Positions 8,070-17,162 of a stretch of DNA of 37,738 nucleotides are shown here, in pieces. A program made the translations under genes and the position numbers. Positions within the stretch are counted from its first letter, which is position 1. Each line of letters opens with the position of its first letter. The stretch is from Desulfobulbus propionicus (GTDB taxonomy: Bacteria; Desulfobacterota; Desulfobulbia; Desulfobulbales; Desulfobulbaceae). Under the pieces are notes generated by a model. That model had not been told where the DNA came from. It was given only the letters and a program-made list of their open reading frames with translations, and did not search any database. Location of the stretch: the NCBI GenBank assembly GCA_002746685.1, contig PDQK01000013.1, positions 1 to 37,738 on the forward strand. The letters are read 5' to 3'.

Positions 8070-8561
8070 TCAGTTGCCGGTATTGTCCTCTATTTCCAGA
8101 TGCCGTTTGGGTGAGCCCGGATTGCCGGTCATGCGCTTGAAAAATGGAATAATGCCTTTTTCTGCCTGCTTAATTTCCTCTTCTGCCTCTTTGAGGGTGA
8201 TCTGCCAGGCAGGAGCAAAGCCGGGGGATTTTTCAAACATGATCTCCACAGCTTTCTGGTACACCTGGGTCTGGCGCAGCTCTGGGCGACCAGGTTTTTG
8301 ATTGAGCACCTGAACCATATTACGCAGGTTATCGCGCTCCTGTTTGATTTTATCCATTTCCGCTTTGCGGCGCTCATTTTCCTCTGAATCAATTTCAAGC
8401 TTGGTGTGGAGATGCTCTCGCAACTTTTTTAAGTTGGCGGAAAGCTCACGGGTTTTTAACAATCCTCGTACCCAGAGAATAAGCGCAATTGCCAAACCTA
8501 TAAAAAGTCCACGAAGGAATAGATTCCCCCAGATAGAGCTGATAAATCCTGCTTCTTCCAT
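8070..8561 (-). CDS. Unrecognised membrane-anchored coiled-coil protein
   Basis: 163 residues. One hydrophobic segment near the N terminus (about 11-31, NLFLRGLFIGLAIALILWV) is followed by basic residues, then a strongly heptad-like charged region (about 38-90, rich in Glu, Lys, Leu) and a C-terminal part with KAVEIMFEKSPGFAPAWQ and an acidic helix. The pattern suggests a bitopic inner-membrane protein with its coiled coil in the cytoplasm (positive-inside rule), but I do not recognise the family. ATG start with GAGGT site. It sits between rnr and the methylase gene on the same strand, more than 150 bases from rnr. Confidence 0.8.
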   Translation of the reverse strand: MEEAGFISSIWGNLFLRGLFIGLAIALILWVRGLLKTRELSANLKKLREHLHTKLEIDSEENERRKAEMDKIKQERDNLRNMVQVLNQKPGRPELRQTQVYQKAVEIMFEKSPGFAPAWQITLKEAEEEIKQAEKGIIPFFKRMTGNPGSPKRHLEIEDNTGN

Positions 8562-8743
8562 GATGCTACCTCAAGTATTCAACTGTTTATATTACAATAA
8601 TTGGTTATCCCAAAAATGAAAAAATACCCGTTGCCTTCCTCGCAGGGGAGGTACAGGTTATCAACGGTACGTCTTTCTTGAAAAGGGTTTTATTTAAAAA
8701 GCTGTGCTTCGTCAAGGGAAAGTGATGTTACTGGAGCGTTGCT

Positions 8744-10978
8744 TCATTGGTAACTTGTCTCATCTGCCTTGTTTGTCTGGCTAAGGGAAAACGTGATTCT
8801 TTTGTTGATGATGTCCGTATCTTCCAGCACCACTTCAAGCCGGTCTCCAAGCTGATACATAATGTGGGTACGCTCACCAAGCAGCCGGTGACGTTTTGCA
8901 TCGTGAAGGAAATAATCGTGGCCCATTGAACTGAGCGGGACAGCTCCGCTGATGAAAGAGTTTTCCAGCTCAATAAACATTCCAAATGATGAAATACCGG
9001 AAACGATACCGGTGAACTGCTGACCAATTTTATCCCGCATAAAGAGAACCGCGAGCCGTGAATGGACACTGCGTTCAGCCTTGATGGCCTTGCGCTCGCA
9101 TTGGGAGAGTTCCTTACCTGCTTCGACCAGGGCGTGTGCTCCGTTTACTTGGGGGAGCAGGTGGAGACCATCCTGTTGCCTGAGCAAAAAGGCCTGCAGT
9201 GCCCGGTGGGCGATGAGGTCGGGATAACGCCTGATGGGCGAGGTGAAGTGGAGATAATATTCTGCTGCCAGCCCAAAATGGCCACTGTTTTCCTCAGCAT
9301 ACCTTGCCTGCTGCATGGTTCGCAGGAGGAGGTTGTTGACCACATATTCCCGCTCAGTGTTTGCTGTTTCCCTGATAATCTGGGCAAACCAGGATGGATT
9401 TTTTTTTCCTTTTGGGAGGGTAACGGTAAGCGCCTTGCACACCTCCATAAAGCTCTCCAGTTTAGCGGGATCAGGGGCTTCATGGATGCGAAAAAGGACA
9501 CTGCGTTCAGCTCTGTGCAATGTTGCTGCAACTGCCTCATTGGCAGCCAGCATGCATTCCTCGACAAGCATGTGCGCCTGGTTTCGTTGACTTGCGCTGA
9601 TGCCTGCTATTGCACCTTGTTCAATCTGGATGGATGGCTCCGGGATGTTAAAACCAAGGCTCCCGCGTTTGGTCCTCTGCTCAGATAAGAGTGCAGCCAG
9701 TTGTTTCCCGTTTTCCAGCATGGGGAGCAGCTCGGCAAACTTATCTCGCTGCTGTTGATCTTCAAGATAGAGGATGCTGTTTACTGTAGAGTAGGTAAAA
9801 CGTTGCCGGCTCTGGATGAGGCTTTTGGTGTAACGTTCTCCCACCCGCTTTCCTGTAAGGTCAAAGCTGAGGATGGCGGTAAAGGCAGGTCTTGGTTGGT
9901 CTGGGACTAACGAGCAAAGGTCGTTGGAGAGCCGTTCCGGCAGCATGGGCAGCACACGGTCCGGCAGATACACGCTGGTGCCCCGCTGATAAGCTTCTTT
10001 ATCTATGGCTGACCCTGGTACTACGTAATGGCTGACGTCAGCAATGGAAACATACAGGGTGAACCCCTTGTCATCTTTTTCCACACAGATCGCATCATCA
10101 AAATCGCGGGCATCAGCTCCATCAATGGTAACGTGGGGAATCCCAAGCAGGTCTTCCCTGTCATCCTCGCATTGGGTCACCGGTTGCAGATGCTCGGCTT
10201 CCTTTTGAACCTCTTCGGGGAAGGAGGTTCTCAGGTTATGCTCAGCAATGGCCAGGTTTATTTGCACGGCTGGATCATAGGGATCACCCAGAATTGCAAT
10301 CACTTTTCCGCTGGGGTTTTGACCATCCTTGCCGTAATCAACAATTGTAACGCAAACAATGGTGCCATCTTTTGCATCCAGGGTGTTGTGTTTGTCAATC
10401 ATGATTGTGTAGGGCAAGCGGTCATTGTCCGGGGTTACGTAACCACCACTGCCGCTGCTGGTAAATATCCCGCAAAGGCTTGTCACTGCACGGGAGACGA
10501 TCTGCTCAACCCGGCCTTCTTTCCTGCCTCGCGAAAAGTCTGTGAGAGCCACCAGCACAGTATCACCCTGGCTGGCCCCGTTGAGATCACGGGCAGCGAT
10601 AAAGATATCTTTTTCTGTGGCAGGCTGGTTTTCGACTGTGGCAAAACCAAACCCCCTGCTGGTCAGGTCCAGAGTTGCCTTTATCAGACCTTTCTCACCT
10701 TGTGCCCCGCCAGCATAACCAAACCGTTTGCCTTTTTTGCGTATCTTACCGCTCTTTACCATCTCTGTGAGGAGCGATAACAGTTGGGGGCGGTCTTTTT
10801 TTTGTAATCCAAGACCCGTTGAGATTTCAGTAAGTGACTGGAGTTTAGCTCTTTTTGTGAGGAAAGAGCGTATCCGCCCTTGATGACCGTATGTTTTCTT
10901 TCCTCCTGGCCGATGGGTTTTTGCCATTTTTTTTCGTACAGTTTTAGCCTTTATGCGTTGTGCTCGTTTTCTGCTCAT
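8744..10978 (-). CDS. rnr: Ribonuclease R (3'-5' exoribonuclease)
   Basis: 744 residues, in the normal RNase R range. It degrades structured RNA processively in the cytoplasm and takes part in rRNA and tmRNA quality control. Order: very basic N terminus (about 1-40), winged-helix region (about 40-90), two cold-shock domains (about 95-245), RNB catalytic domain with DARDFDDA (about 300; Asp residues bind Mg2+) and HFTSPIRRYPDL (about 585), then a C-terminal S1 domain (about 655-730) with GIVSGISSFGMFIEL. ATG start, weak ribosome site. Divergent from the rel-like gene across about 200 bases. Product confident. Confidence 0.97.
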   Translation of the reverse strand: MSRKRAQRIKAKTVRKKMAKTHRPGGKKTYGHQGRIRSFLTKRAKLQSLTEISTGLGLQKKDRPQLLSLLTEMVKSGKIRKKGKRFGYAGGAQGEKGLIKATLDLTSRGFGFATVENQPATEKDIFIAARDLNGASQGDTVLVALTDFSRGRKEGRVEQIVSRAVTSLCGIFTSSGSGGYVTPDNDRLPYTIMIDKHNTLDAKDGTIVCVTIVDYGKDGQNPSGKVIAILGDPYDPAVQINLAIAEHNLRTSFPEEVQKEAEHLQPVTQCEDDREDLLGIPHVTIDGADARDFDDAICVEKDDKGFTLYVSIADVSHYVVPGSAIDKEAYQRGTSVYLPDRVLPMLPERLSNDLCSLVPDQPRPAFTAILSFDLTGKRVGERYTKSLIQSRQRFTYSTVNSILYLEDQQQRDKFAELLPMLENGKQLAALLSEQRTKRGSLGFNIPEPSIQIEQGAIAGISASQRNQAHMLVEECMLAANEAVAATLHRAERSVLFRIHEAPDPAKLESFMEVCKALTVTLPKGKKNPSWFAQIIRETANTEREYVVNNLLLRTMQQARYAEENSGHFGLAAEYYLHFTSPIRRYPDLIAHRALQAFLLRQQDGLHLLPQVNGAHALVEAGKELSQCERKAIKAERSVHSRLAVLFMRDKIGQQFTGIVSGISSFGMFIELENSFISGAVPLSSMGHDYFLHDAKRHRLLGERTHIMYQLGDRLEVVLEDTDIINKRITFSLSQTNKADETSYQ

Positions 10979-11185
10979 CGTTGGTCATTTGTCATTGGAT
11001 TGAAGGGAAATGAGAAAAATTCTTTGTTGGATGTGGACAATCTGCTACACTGCAGGCCTGTGTTGGCTGGAGGATACAGGAGAGAGCGTGTGCTTGTTGA
11101 TTAAGTGCATAATTACCGATATCCTACACCATAAATGATATAAAAAAAGAAAATAGCGATACAGACGGTCAGTTTGACTAACATA

Positions 11186-13291
11186 ATGGGATCCTCTTCA
11201 TTTGACATAGCGACCTATAAAAAGGTCATGGAAGGGTATATTGGTACCGGAAAAGAAACCAAGGTGTTCTGGGACGCTTTGGAGTTTGCCCTTGAGGCCC
11301 ATGGCAATCAATGGCGTCGTTCCGGTGATCCATACATCATGCATCCATGCAGTGTTGCGCAGATACTTGCTGAAGAGCTTGATATTCTTGATGCGAAGAT
11401 GCTGGCTGCGGCCCTGTTGCACGACACGGTTGAGGATGTGGAATCCATAACCAACGATACCATCAGGCAGCATTTTGGACGGCGGGTTGAGGCCATCGTT
11501 GATGGATGCACCAAGGTTACCAACTACTCAGGAGATAAGCAGACCTTTAAGAAGCTTGTCCATCGTAAGATATTCAGCGGAACAGCCTCACGGCTTGAGG
11601 TGATGCTGGTTAAGCTGGCCGACCGGCTCCACAATCTGCGTACCCTCTCTTCCATGCCACGCCATAAACGGCAGAAGATCGCCGCTGAAACGCTGGATAT
11701 TTACGCACCTTTGGCAACCATCCTGGGGTTATTTGATATCAAGCGTGAGTTGTATAACCTGGCATTGGCGTACAAGTACCCACGTCAGGGGAGTAAGCTC
11801 CAGACAAAAATAAACAAGCTCCAAAACGATACGGCTGCCCAGGATATCGTATTACATGCCAGTCAGACCTTGCAGGAGGCGGGAATTGAAAATGAGATAC
11901 GGCTTAGAACAAAGGGGCTGTGGGGCTATTATGACCTCCGTAATCGGATATTGATTCAGGAGATCGAAACTCCCCAGGAGATTCTGGTGCTCGTGCCCCA
12001 GCGTAAAGATTGCTACAGCGCCCTGGGGGTACTGAACTTTATTTACCCGCCCATACCACGGACCATTCGTGATTTCATTGCCAATCCCAAACCTTCCGGT
12101 TACCAGGGACTTCATGCACGGGCAAATATAGGCGGCCGGAAATACCTGTTTAAAATCAGAACTGAAGGGATGGCCCGCCATGCACAACGGGGGCTGATGC
12201 GGGATTGGACGGAAGGCGGGAAGACTGCCGCCCGCTTTACTAAAGAAGTGCAGGAGATGTTTGATATTCTGGGAAACGAGGAATCTGTATCGTACCGGGA
12301 TCTCATTGCTGCAAGGGGCAGAAAGGAAATTTACACCTACACTCCCCAGGGGGATTTAGTTTGCCTTCCGGTCAACTCGGTGGTGCTTGATTTTGCTTTC
12401 CGTGTTCATACTGCGATCGGTCACACCTGTGTGGGTGGTATGATTGGTAATCGTCGGGTCGACATTGATGCGGTACTCAAGGACGGTGACGTGGTTAAGG
12501 TGCTCCGTCAGGACAAGCCGGTGAACTTTGATGTCTCCAGTCAGAAAAAATGTCAGACCCCCCGTGCCCGTTCCGAGTTGGCCAAAGCGTTTCGCATGCG
12601 CCGGGATACGGTGCTTTCTGAGATCGGTGCCTCAGTGCTGCGTCAGGAGATGCGTCGCTATGGTGTCCCCTTTGAAGTCATTGAAAAGCCGGAAATGCGA
12701 GATGTGTTCGTATACTTTAACCTGGAATCGCTGGATGAACTGTTTCTTGAACTTGGTATTGGTCGAATTCGACTGCGTGAGTTGATCTATGAAATACGAA
12801 ATGGGCTGTATGTCGGGCGTCCGACCCTTTATCGGCCAACCGGGGAATTCAACCGGGTTGATCTGGACACCCTGGACCCGGCGGTGATGAAATCTTCAGC
12901 ATGCTGTAAACCAACGCCGCTTGATAAGGGCGTTATTGGTTTGCTGAGTGAGCGGGGACTGTCACTCCACCGTAAGGAATGTGAGCAGCTCCAGCGGATT
13001 ACCTTTCAGCGGGAAGATGCGGTTGAGGTGCGCTGGAAGTTGAAAGGAACCAGGATTGATAAACCACAAAAGCTGCTCGTGATGGAGGTGAATCGCAATC
13101 GGTTGTTTATGTTGCTTTCTGTGGCTCCGGAAGAAATGAAGGTGGAAGATATTGTCTTTCTTGGTCGTGGAGCTTCTCAGCTTGGTGATTGGGAGATTAC
13201 TTTTACGGTAGCCGATTTATATGGGTTAAAAAAGATTAACCGGCATTTTAGTAAATCAGCAGTACGGTTTGATTTTGGTATGGATCTGTAA
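11186..13291 (+). CDS. RelA/SpoT-family protein, probable (p)ppGpp hydrolase with degenerate synthetase
   Basis: About 701 residues from the ATG at 11186 (a TTG lies four codons upstream). Order: HD hydrolase domain with HxxP-like YIMHPCSV and HDTVED (about 79-84), synthetase-like domain (about 225-345), TGS domain (IYTYTPQGD, about 382-445), a Cys-containing ZFD/RIS segment (ACCKPTPLD...HRKEC, about 575-605) and a C-terminal ACT-like region. Compared with the Streptococcus Rel enzyme, the synthetase Asp264 position (FDLIAIR) aligns with QEILVLV and the Glu323 position (EIQIRT) aligns with YLFKIRT, so both metal/catalytic acids seem lost, while PKPSGYQGLH is kept. The HD motif is complete. 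The likely role is therefore breakdown of the alarmone, or a sensor/regulator of a second full Rel elsewhere. Confidence 0.93.
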   Translation: MGSSSFDIATYKKVMEGYIGTGKETKVFWDALEFALEAHGNQWRRSGDPYIMHPCSVAQILAEELDILDAKMLAAALLHDTVEDVESITNDTIRQHFGRRVEAIVDGCTKVTNYSGDKQTFKKLVHRKIFSGTASRLEVMLVKLADRLHNLRTLSSMPRHKRQKIAAETLDIYAPLATILGLFDIKRELYNLALAYKYPRQGSKLQTKINKLQNDTAAQDIVLHASQTLQEAGIENEIRLRTKGLWGYYDLRNRILIQEIETPQEILVLVPQRKDCYSALGVLNFIYPPIPRTIRDFIANPKPSGYQGLHARANIGGRKYLFKIRTEGMARHAQRGLMRDWTEGGKTAARFTKEVQEMFDILGNEESVSYRDLIAARGRKEIYTYTPQGDLVCLPVNSVVLDFAFRVHTAIGHTCVGGMIGNRRVDIDAVLKDGDVVKVLRQDKPVNFDVSSQKKCQTPRARSELAKAFRMRRDTVLSEIGASVLRQEMRRYGVPFEVIEKPEMRDVFVYFNLESLDELFLELGIGRIRLRELIYEIRNGLYVGRPTLYRPTGEFNRVDLDTLDPAVMKSSACCKPTPLDKGVIGLLSERGLSLHRKECEQLQRITFQREDAVEVRWKLKGTRIDKPQKLLVMEVNRNRLFMLLSVAPEEMKVEDIVFLGRGASQLGDWEITFTVADLYGLKKINRHFSKSAVRFDFGMDL

Positions 13292-13324
13292 TGGCCGTGT
13301 CTCAGGTTTCCACCTTTGTTGAGC

Positions 13325-14005
13325 TTACAGACACCATTTTTTTTGAGGCCTGCATTGATCGATGTTGGCCTCAAGCTGCTCTTGAAACACTTCCCTGGAA
13401 ATTTCTCGGGCTCCAAAACGGAGCAGGTGAGCAGTGGTCATCTGGCAATCAATGATGTTGATACCCAGCTTTGGAGCTGCTGCAACAAGAGCTGCCAGAG
13501 CGACCTTGGACCCATCCGTTACTTTGGTGAACATGGATTCACCAAAAAAGAAGTTGTCGATGCATACCCCGTATAAGCCACCGCTAAGTTCCCCATCCTG
13601 CCAGCTTTCAATGGAGTGGGCAAAACCAAGCTCATGGAGTGTGCTGTAAGCCTGCTGCATGGCTGGGGTAATCCAGGTTCCCTGTTCTTTTCGGTGGGGT
13701 GCGTTGGCGCAAGAGGCGATGACTTCAGCAAAAGCTCTGTCAGCAGTAACGTTGAACCGTTGCCTGTTGATGGTTCGTTGAAGACTTCTGGGAAGATGAA
13801 ATTCCTCAGGAAACAGGACTAACCGCGGAGCTGGTGACCACCACAGAATCGGATCATCTCCTGAGTACCAGGGAAAAATACCGTTGGCGTAGGCTGTTAT
13901 GAGCCTTGCCGGTGAGAGATCGCCTCCGATGGCAAGGAGTCCGTCAGGTTCGGCAAGGTGAGTTGGAGGGAATATGTATTTTCCGGAAAGGCGAAAAACA
14001 GGCAT
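13325..14005 (-). CDS. aat: Leucyl/phenylalanyl-tRNA-protein transferase
   Basis: 226 residues, normal for Aat (E. coli 234). It adds Leu or Phe from aminoacyl-tRNA to proteins with N-terminal Lys/Arg, marking them for ClpAP in the N-end rule pathway. Signature stretches seen: FPPTHLAEPDGLLAIGGDLS at 12-31, GIFPWY, WWSPAPR, RTWITP-like GTWITPAMQQAY, GVCIDNFFFGESMF and the C-terminal IIDCQMTTAHLLRFGA. ATG start. Convergent with the rel-like gene, 33 bases apart. No anomaly seen. Confidence 0.97.
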   Translation of the reverse strand: MPVFRLSGKYIFPPTHLAEPDGLLAIGGDLSPARLITAYANGIFPWYSGDDPILWWSPAPRLVLFPEEFHLPRSLQRTINRQRFNVTADRAFAEVIASCANAPHRKEQGTWITPAMQQAYSTLHELGFAHSIESWQDGELSGGLYGVCIDNFFFGESMFTKVTDGSKVALAALVAAAPKLGINIIDCQMTTAHLLRFGAREISREVFQEQLEANIDQCRPQKKWCL

Positions 14006-14094
14006 AAAGTGTTGTTGACTAGGGAAAAATGTTCGTGCCCATTATATCTATACGATCAGGGTACCATACTTGATCGTGCAGGAAATCAACAGAA

Positions 14095-14124
14095 ATAAAA
14101 AAAGCAGGCCAATACGGCCTGCTT
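14095..14124 (-). terminator. Rho-independent terminator after the PEP-CTERM gene
   Basis: AAGCAGGCC / GGCCTGCTT stem with a five-base loop, followed on the minus strand by seven U residues. Confidence 0.9.
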
Positions 14125-14160
14125 GTGAACATGAAAAAATGAGAAGTATTTAATACGTTA

Positions 14161-14793
14161 TTATCTTTTTCTGCGGGCAAAGCTTGCCAGACCTGCTAAG
14201 CCTGTTCCGAAAAGCAGCATTGTTGATGGCTCGGGAACTTCTCCAATCAGTTGACTCTGTTTATAGATACCATTATCATCCTTCAAGTTGAGCACTTTGA
14301 CTGTTCCAGAAATGGTATAATCGGTGACAACAGCTACATTAGTACTGTACCAGGTTGCGGAAGCATCTCCCATTTCAGCTAGAGTTATTTCTTCTTCCAG
14401 AAACCAGATTGTGTTTTGAACGTTGTTTGCCAACTCTTCTGATCTATCTCCAAATGTACCTTTGAACAGATAATTCCAAAAAACCCATTTGGTTGCGTCG
14501 CTGACGTAATCCTTATCGTCTACGGCTCCCTCACCCCCATTCTCAGCATAATCCGCTACACTGGAGATAGTATAAGGTGTGCCCATGCTGACGTATTCAT
14601 GCTTTTCGAGGCAAAAGCTGATATAGTTAACTTCTGTAGAATCGTTTACAAAAACATTGAACTCTCCTCCGTTTACACTGCCAAAGCTATCGGTTAACGT
14701 TACTTCATCATCTGCTGTTGGGAGGGCGTAGCTGTTCATTGCAAAAAAGAACGACATTGTTGTCGCGAGCAGGGTCATTTTTACTGTTTTCAT
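14161..14793 (-). CDS. PEP-CTERM sorted secreted protein
   Basis: 210 residues with a Sec signal peptide (about 1-23, ending near SYA) and a C-terminal sorting tail: VPEPSTM, a hydrophobic segment LLFGTGLAGLASFA, and a basic end RRKR (last 25 residues). This tripartite tail is recognised by exosortase EpsH-type transpeptidases and usually accompanies exopolysaccharide production. The middle part is acidic with DDKDYVSDATKW and NTIWFLEEE, similar to secreted PEP-CTERM domain proteins of unknown function. ATG start with AAGGAGCC site. No exosortase or EPS genes are nearby, which is normal because the substrates are scattered. Single-gene unit with its own terminator. Confidence 0.93.
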   Translation of the reverse strand: MKTVKMTLLATTMSFFFAMNSYALPTADDEVTLTDSFGSVNGGEFNVFVNDSTEVNYISFCLEKHEYVSMGTPYTISSVADYAENGGEGAVDDKDYVSDATKWVFWNYLFKGTFGDRSEELANNVQNTIWFLEEEITLAEMGDASATWYSTNVAVVTDYTISGTVKVLNLKDDNGIYKQSQLIGEVPEPSTMLLFGTGLAGLASFARRKR

Positions 14794-15290
14794 ATTGGCT
14801 CCTTTGTTTTAGTTGAGATGGTTAGAATCTCTTTTGATGTGTTATGGTTGCTATGGTTTAAATTCATAATGCATGATTCGGGCCCAAATAATAGAAAAAG
14901 CAGTGTTTCCGTATAATGTTGTTTTTCCTTGTTATTTTTTTTAGAGATGCAGGGGAAACAGGAAGAAAAAAAGTATCTGCAAGTTTTTTCCGGATAAGCG
15001 AATTCTGTTTTCCGGAAATTCGTTTTTCTTGGGGTAAGGGTGATGATTGTCCAGGCTCAGGTGACAGGGAGCAGCTCTATCCAAAGGGAAAATTATATTT
15101 TTGTACGGATATAATAGTTACTAAAAAGGAAAAAGTATTTCAAATAGTAAAAAAGAAGTGTACACAACAGGCTAAGTCATTGATAATCGCATGACTTATG
15201 ATAAACTATCCAAATTTACGTCTTTGGTGTTGTTCGATCGCCATGGGCTGCTCAACGTAACAATTACGATCACTCAACTCGCAAATATAT
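14794..15290. other. 497-base A/T-rich intergenic stretch with an inverted repeat
   Basis: Lies between divergent genes, the PEP-CTERM gene and the ATPase-SPOR gene. It is notably A/T-rich. An eight-base perfect inverted repeat TAAGTCAT (15173-15180) / ATGACTTA (15191-15198) with a ten-base spacer sits about 95 bases before the ATPase gene and touches a TATGAT box; it could be an operator. A 92-codon open frame at 14916-15194 is judged non-coding. No other structure recognised. Confidence 0.5.
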
Positions 15291-17087
15291 ATGTATCTGG
15301 AACATTTTAATCTGCAACATGAACCGTTTAGAGAAGAGCCTGATGTAACGATATTTTACTCAGGTGCTCGGCGGGAGGACGTTTGTCAGGCTTTAATCAG
15401 TGAGGTTGTTAAAGGGAAACCGTTGACCAAATTCATTGGTGCTGAAGGGGCAGGTAAAACGCTCATCTGCAAACGACTGAGAGAAAAAGTTCCTGAGAAT
15501 TTTGAAGTTATCTATCTGGATAATCCCATTGGTTCCTTTGATGACTTGCTCAGAGTCATCTGTTTAGACCTTGGCATGCAGCCAGCTGGAAGCCACGAGT
15601 CGGTCAATTTTCTGCATGAGCTTAACGGCCTGCTGGATAAGCGTCGGCAAAAGAACAAGAAAGTTCTGCTCATCGTTGATGAGGCGGAAAAACTTTTCCT
15701 TGCCACCCTTGAGCGGATGCTGTGCTCATTATGCGAGGCCGATGATATTGATGTGCTGCGTATTGTGCTTGCCGGTCGCCCCGGCCTTGATGGAAACCTT
15801 GACCAGCTCTCCATCTATTGTGCAAATGCAGATATTGATTCCGGACACTACCTTGAGCCATTGACAGAGGAAGAAACCGGCGAGTACCTCATGTTCAGGC
15901 TTGGCTCAGCGGGCCTGTCCTTGGCACAGCAGGAGGATTTTTTCTCTGAAGGGGTTATAGGGAAAATTCATACCTCATCCCAGGGGAACATCCGCATGGT
16001 CAATATCCTGGCCGAAGAATCCCTCCAGAATTCCTGTACAGATGAGTCGTTCATGGTGCTGCTTGACCATGTTTCCGTGGACGATGAAGAGGTGAAGAAG
16101 GGGACAGGTGTTGTTTCCGGCATCACTGAACGCGCAGGTGGCATTGTCGAGCTGTTGAAAGAAAACAAGGTGCTGGCCGGAGCTGGTGGTGGCGCTCTTG
16201 TGTTAATCGCTTTGCTCGTCATGCTCTTGTCCGCTGGCGAAGACCCCGCACCGGTGATTGAGGAGCAGCAAGCAGCAATCCCGATCATTGAGCCGGTGAA
16301 GAATGAACCGCCCCAAACTGCTGTAATAGAGACTTCTGAACCAGCTCAACCGGTTGTGGCACCACTAGAACCTCCTGCAGAGGAACAGCAGGAAGTGCTT
16401 GGAGTGGAAGACGAGCAACCTGTTATCCCGGATGTGGGCGAACCTGCAGAGCAGATAAAAGATGAAAAGCCGGTAACCGTTCCGGTGCCTGAGCCTGAGG
16501 CTGAGCAGGAACACATTGCTAAACCCCTTGATACGCTTGCCCCTGAAGCTAAAACACCGGCTCTTCAGGAGGTAAAAACTGAGGAGCGTACAGAACCTGA
16601 AGTGATTATTATACGACCCGAAGGAAAGAAGCGCTTACCTGATGCTCCACAGGGTGAGCAGGCAGCACCAAAGCCTTCACTCGTTCAAGCGGCAGAAAAA
16701 AAGGTTGCTCCCTCACCCTCTCCTGCAAGGATTGTGGTCAAGGGGCGGGATGCAGAGCAGGTGTTCCGGGAGCGAAGAAGAGCCAGTGCCAGCTGGGTTG
16801 CTGAAGCGCTCCATGGCGGGTATACCATCCAGCTCATGATGTTGACCTCCCAACAGGCAGAGATCAACCTGAAAAAGATGCTGGTTCAGGATGCGTATTA
16901 TTCTCTTAAGGATAAGCTGTATATTCTGCGTAAGAAGGTCACACCGCCCACCCTGTTCGTGTATTACGGCATTTACGATTCCCTGGATGCAGCCCGCAAC
17001 GCGCGAAATACCATGCCGGTGTTCCTGCGTAAGCACCATCCATATGCGCTTTCTATCAGCGATGCACTGAAAAAATCAGAAGACTGA
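15291..17087 (+). CDS. ExeA-type AAA ATPase fused to periplasmic SPOR domain
   Basis: 598 residues. N-terminal YLEHFNLQHEPF is the ExeA/general secretion ATPase start; Walker A GAEGAGKT is near residue 49, Walker B VLLIVDEAE near 125, sensor-like GNIRMVNILAEE near 238. One membrane helix follows (about 290-311, VLAGAGGGALVLIALLVMLLSAG), then a long Pro/Glu/Gln-rich linker (about 315-470) and a C-terminal SPOR domain (about 505-590, GGYTIQLM...YYGIYDSLDAARNA) that binds denuded peptidoglycan. So the ATPase is cytoplasmic and SPOR periplasmic, as in DamX-like proteins; a role at the division site or in envelope machinery is inferred. The ATG start lacks a clear ribosome site. A hairpin follows the stop. 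Confidence 0.92.
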   Translation: MYLEHFNLQHEPFREEPDVTIFYSGARREDVCQALISEVVKGKPLTKFIGAEGAGKTLICKRLREKVPENFEVIYLDNPIGSFDDLLRVICLDLGMQPAGSHESVNFLHELNGLLDKRRQKNKKVLLIVDEAEKLFLATLERMLCSLCEADDIDVLRIVLAGRPGLDGNLDQLSIYCANADIDSGHYLEPLTEEETGEYLMFRLGSAGLSLAQQEDFFSEGVIGKIHTSSQGNIRMVNILAEESLQNSCTDESFMVLLDHVSVDDEEVKKGTGVVSGITERAGGIVELLKENKVLAGAGGGALVLIALLVMLLSAGEDPAPVIEEQQAAIPIIEPVKNEPPQTAVIETSEPAQPVVAPLEPPAEEQQEVLGVEDEQPVIPDVGEPAEQIKDEKPVTVPVPEPEAEQEHIAKPLDTLAPEAKTPALQEVKTEERTEPEVIIIRPEGKKRLPDAPQGEQAAPKPSLVQAAEKKVAPSPSPARIVVKGRDAEQVFRERRRASASWVAEALHGGYTIQLMMLTSQQAEINLKKMLVQDAYYSLKDKLYILRKKVTPPTLFVYYGIYDSLDAARNARNTMPVFLRKHHPYALSISDALKKSED

Positions 17088-17110
17088 TAAACAGCTCTCT
17101 CAGTACCAAA

Positions 17111-17134
17111 GGCTGCTCATTTGAGCAGCCTTGT
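17111..17134 (+). terminator. Hairpin between the ATPase-SPOR gene and ispH
   Basis: Perfect GGCTGCTC / GAGCAGCC stem (17111-17130) with an ATTT loop, followed by TTGTT. A short T tract suggests partial termination before ispH, which starts about 30 bases later. Confidence 0.6.
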
Positions 17135-17162
17135 TAAGGTATGAGCAAAGGAACAGGAAATA

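Noticed and set aside
9062..9688. Plus-strand 208-codon frame opposite rnr
   Set aside because: Antisense of the RNB domain of RNase R; no ribosome site or family pattern.
14916..15194. 92-codon plus-strand open frame in the A/T-rich gap
   Set aside because: Aromatic and basic low-complexity text typical of A/T-rich noncoding DNA, no ribosome site, no family resemblance.
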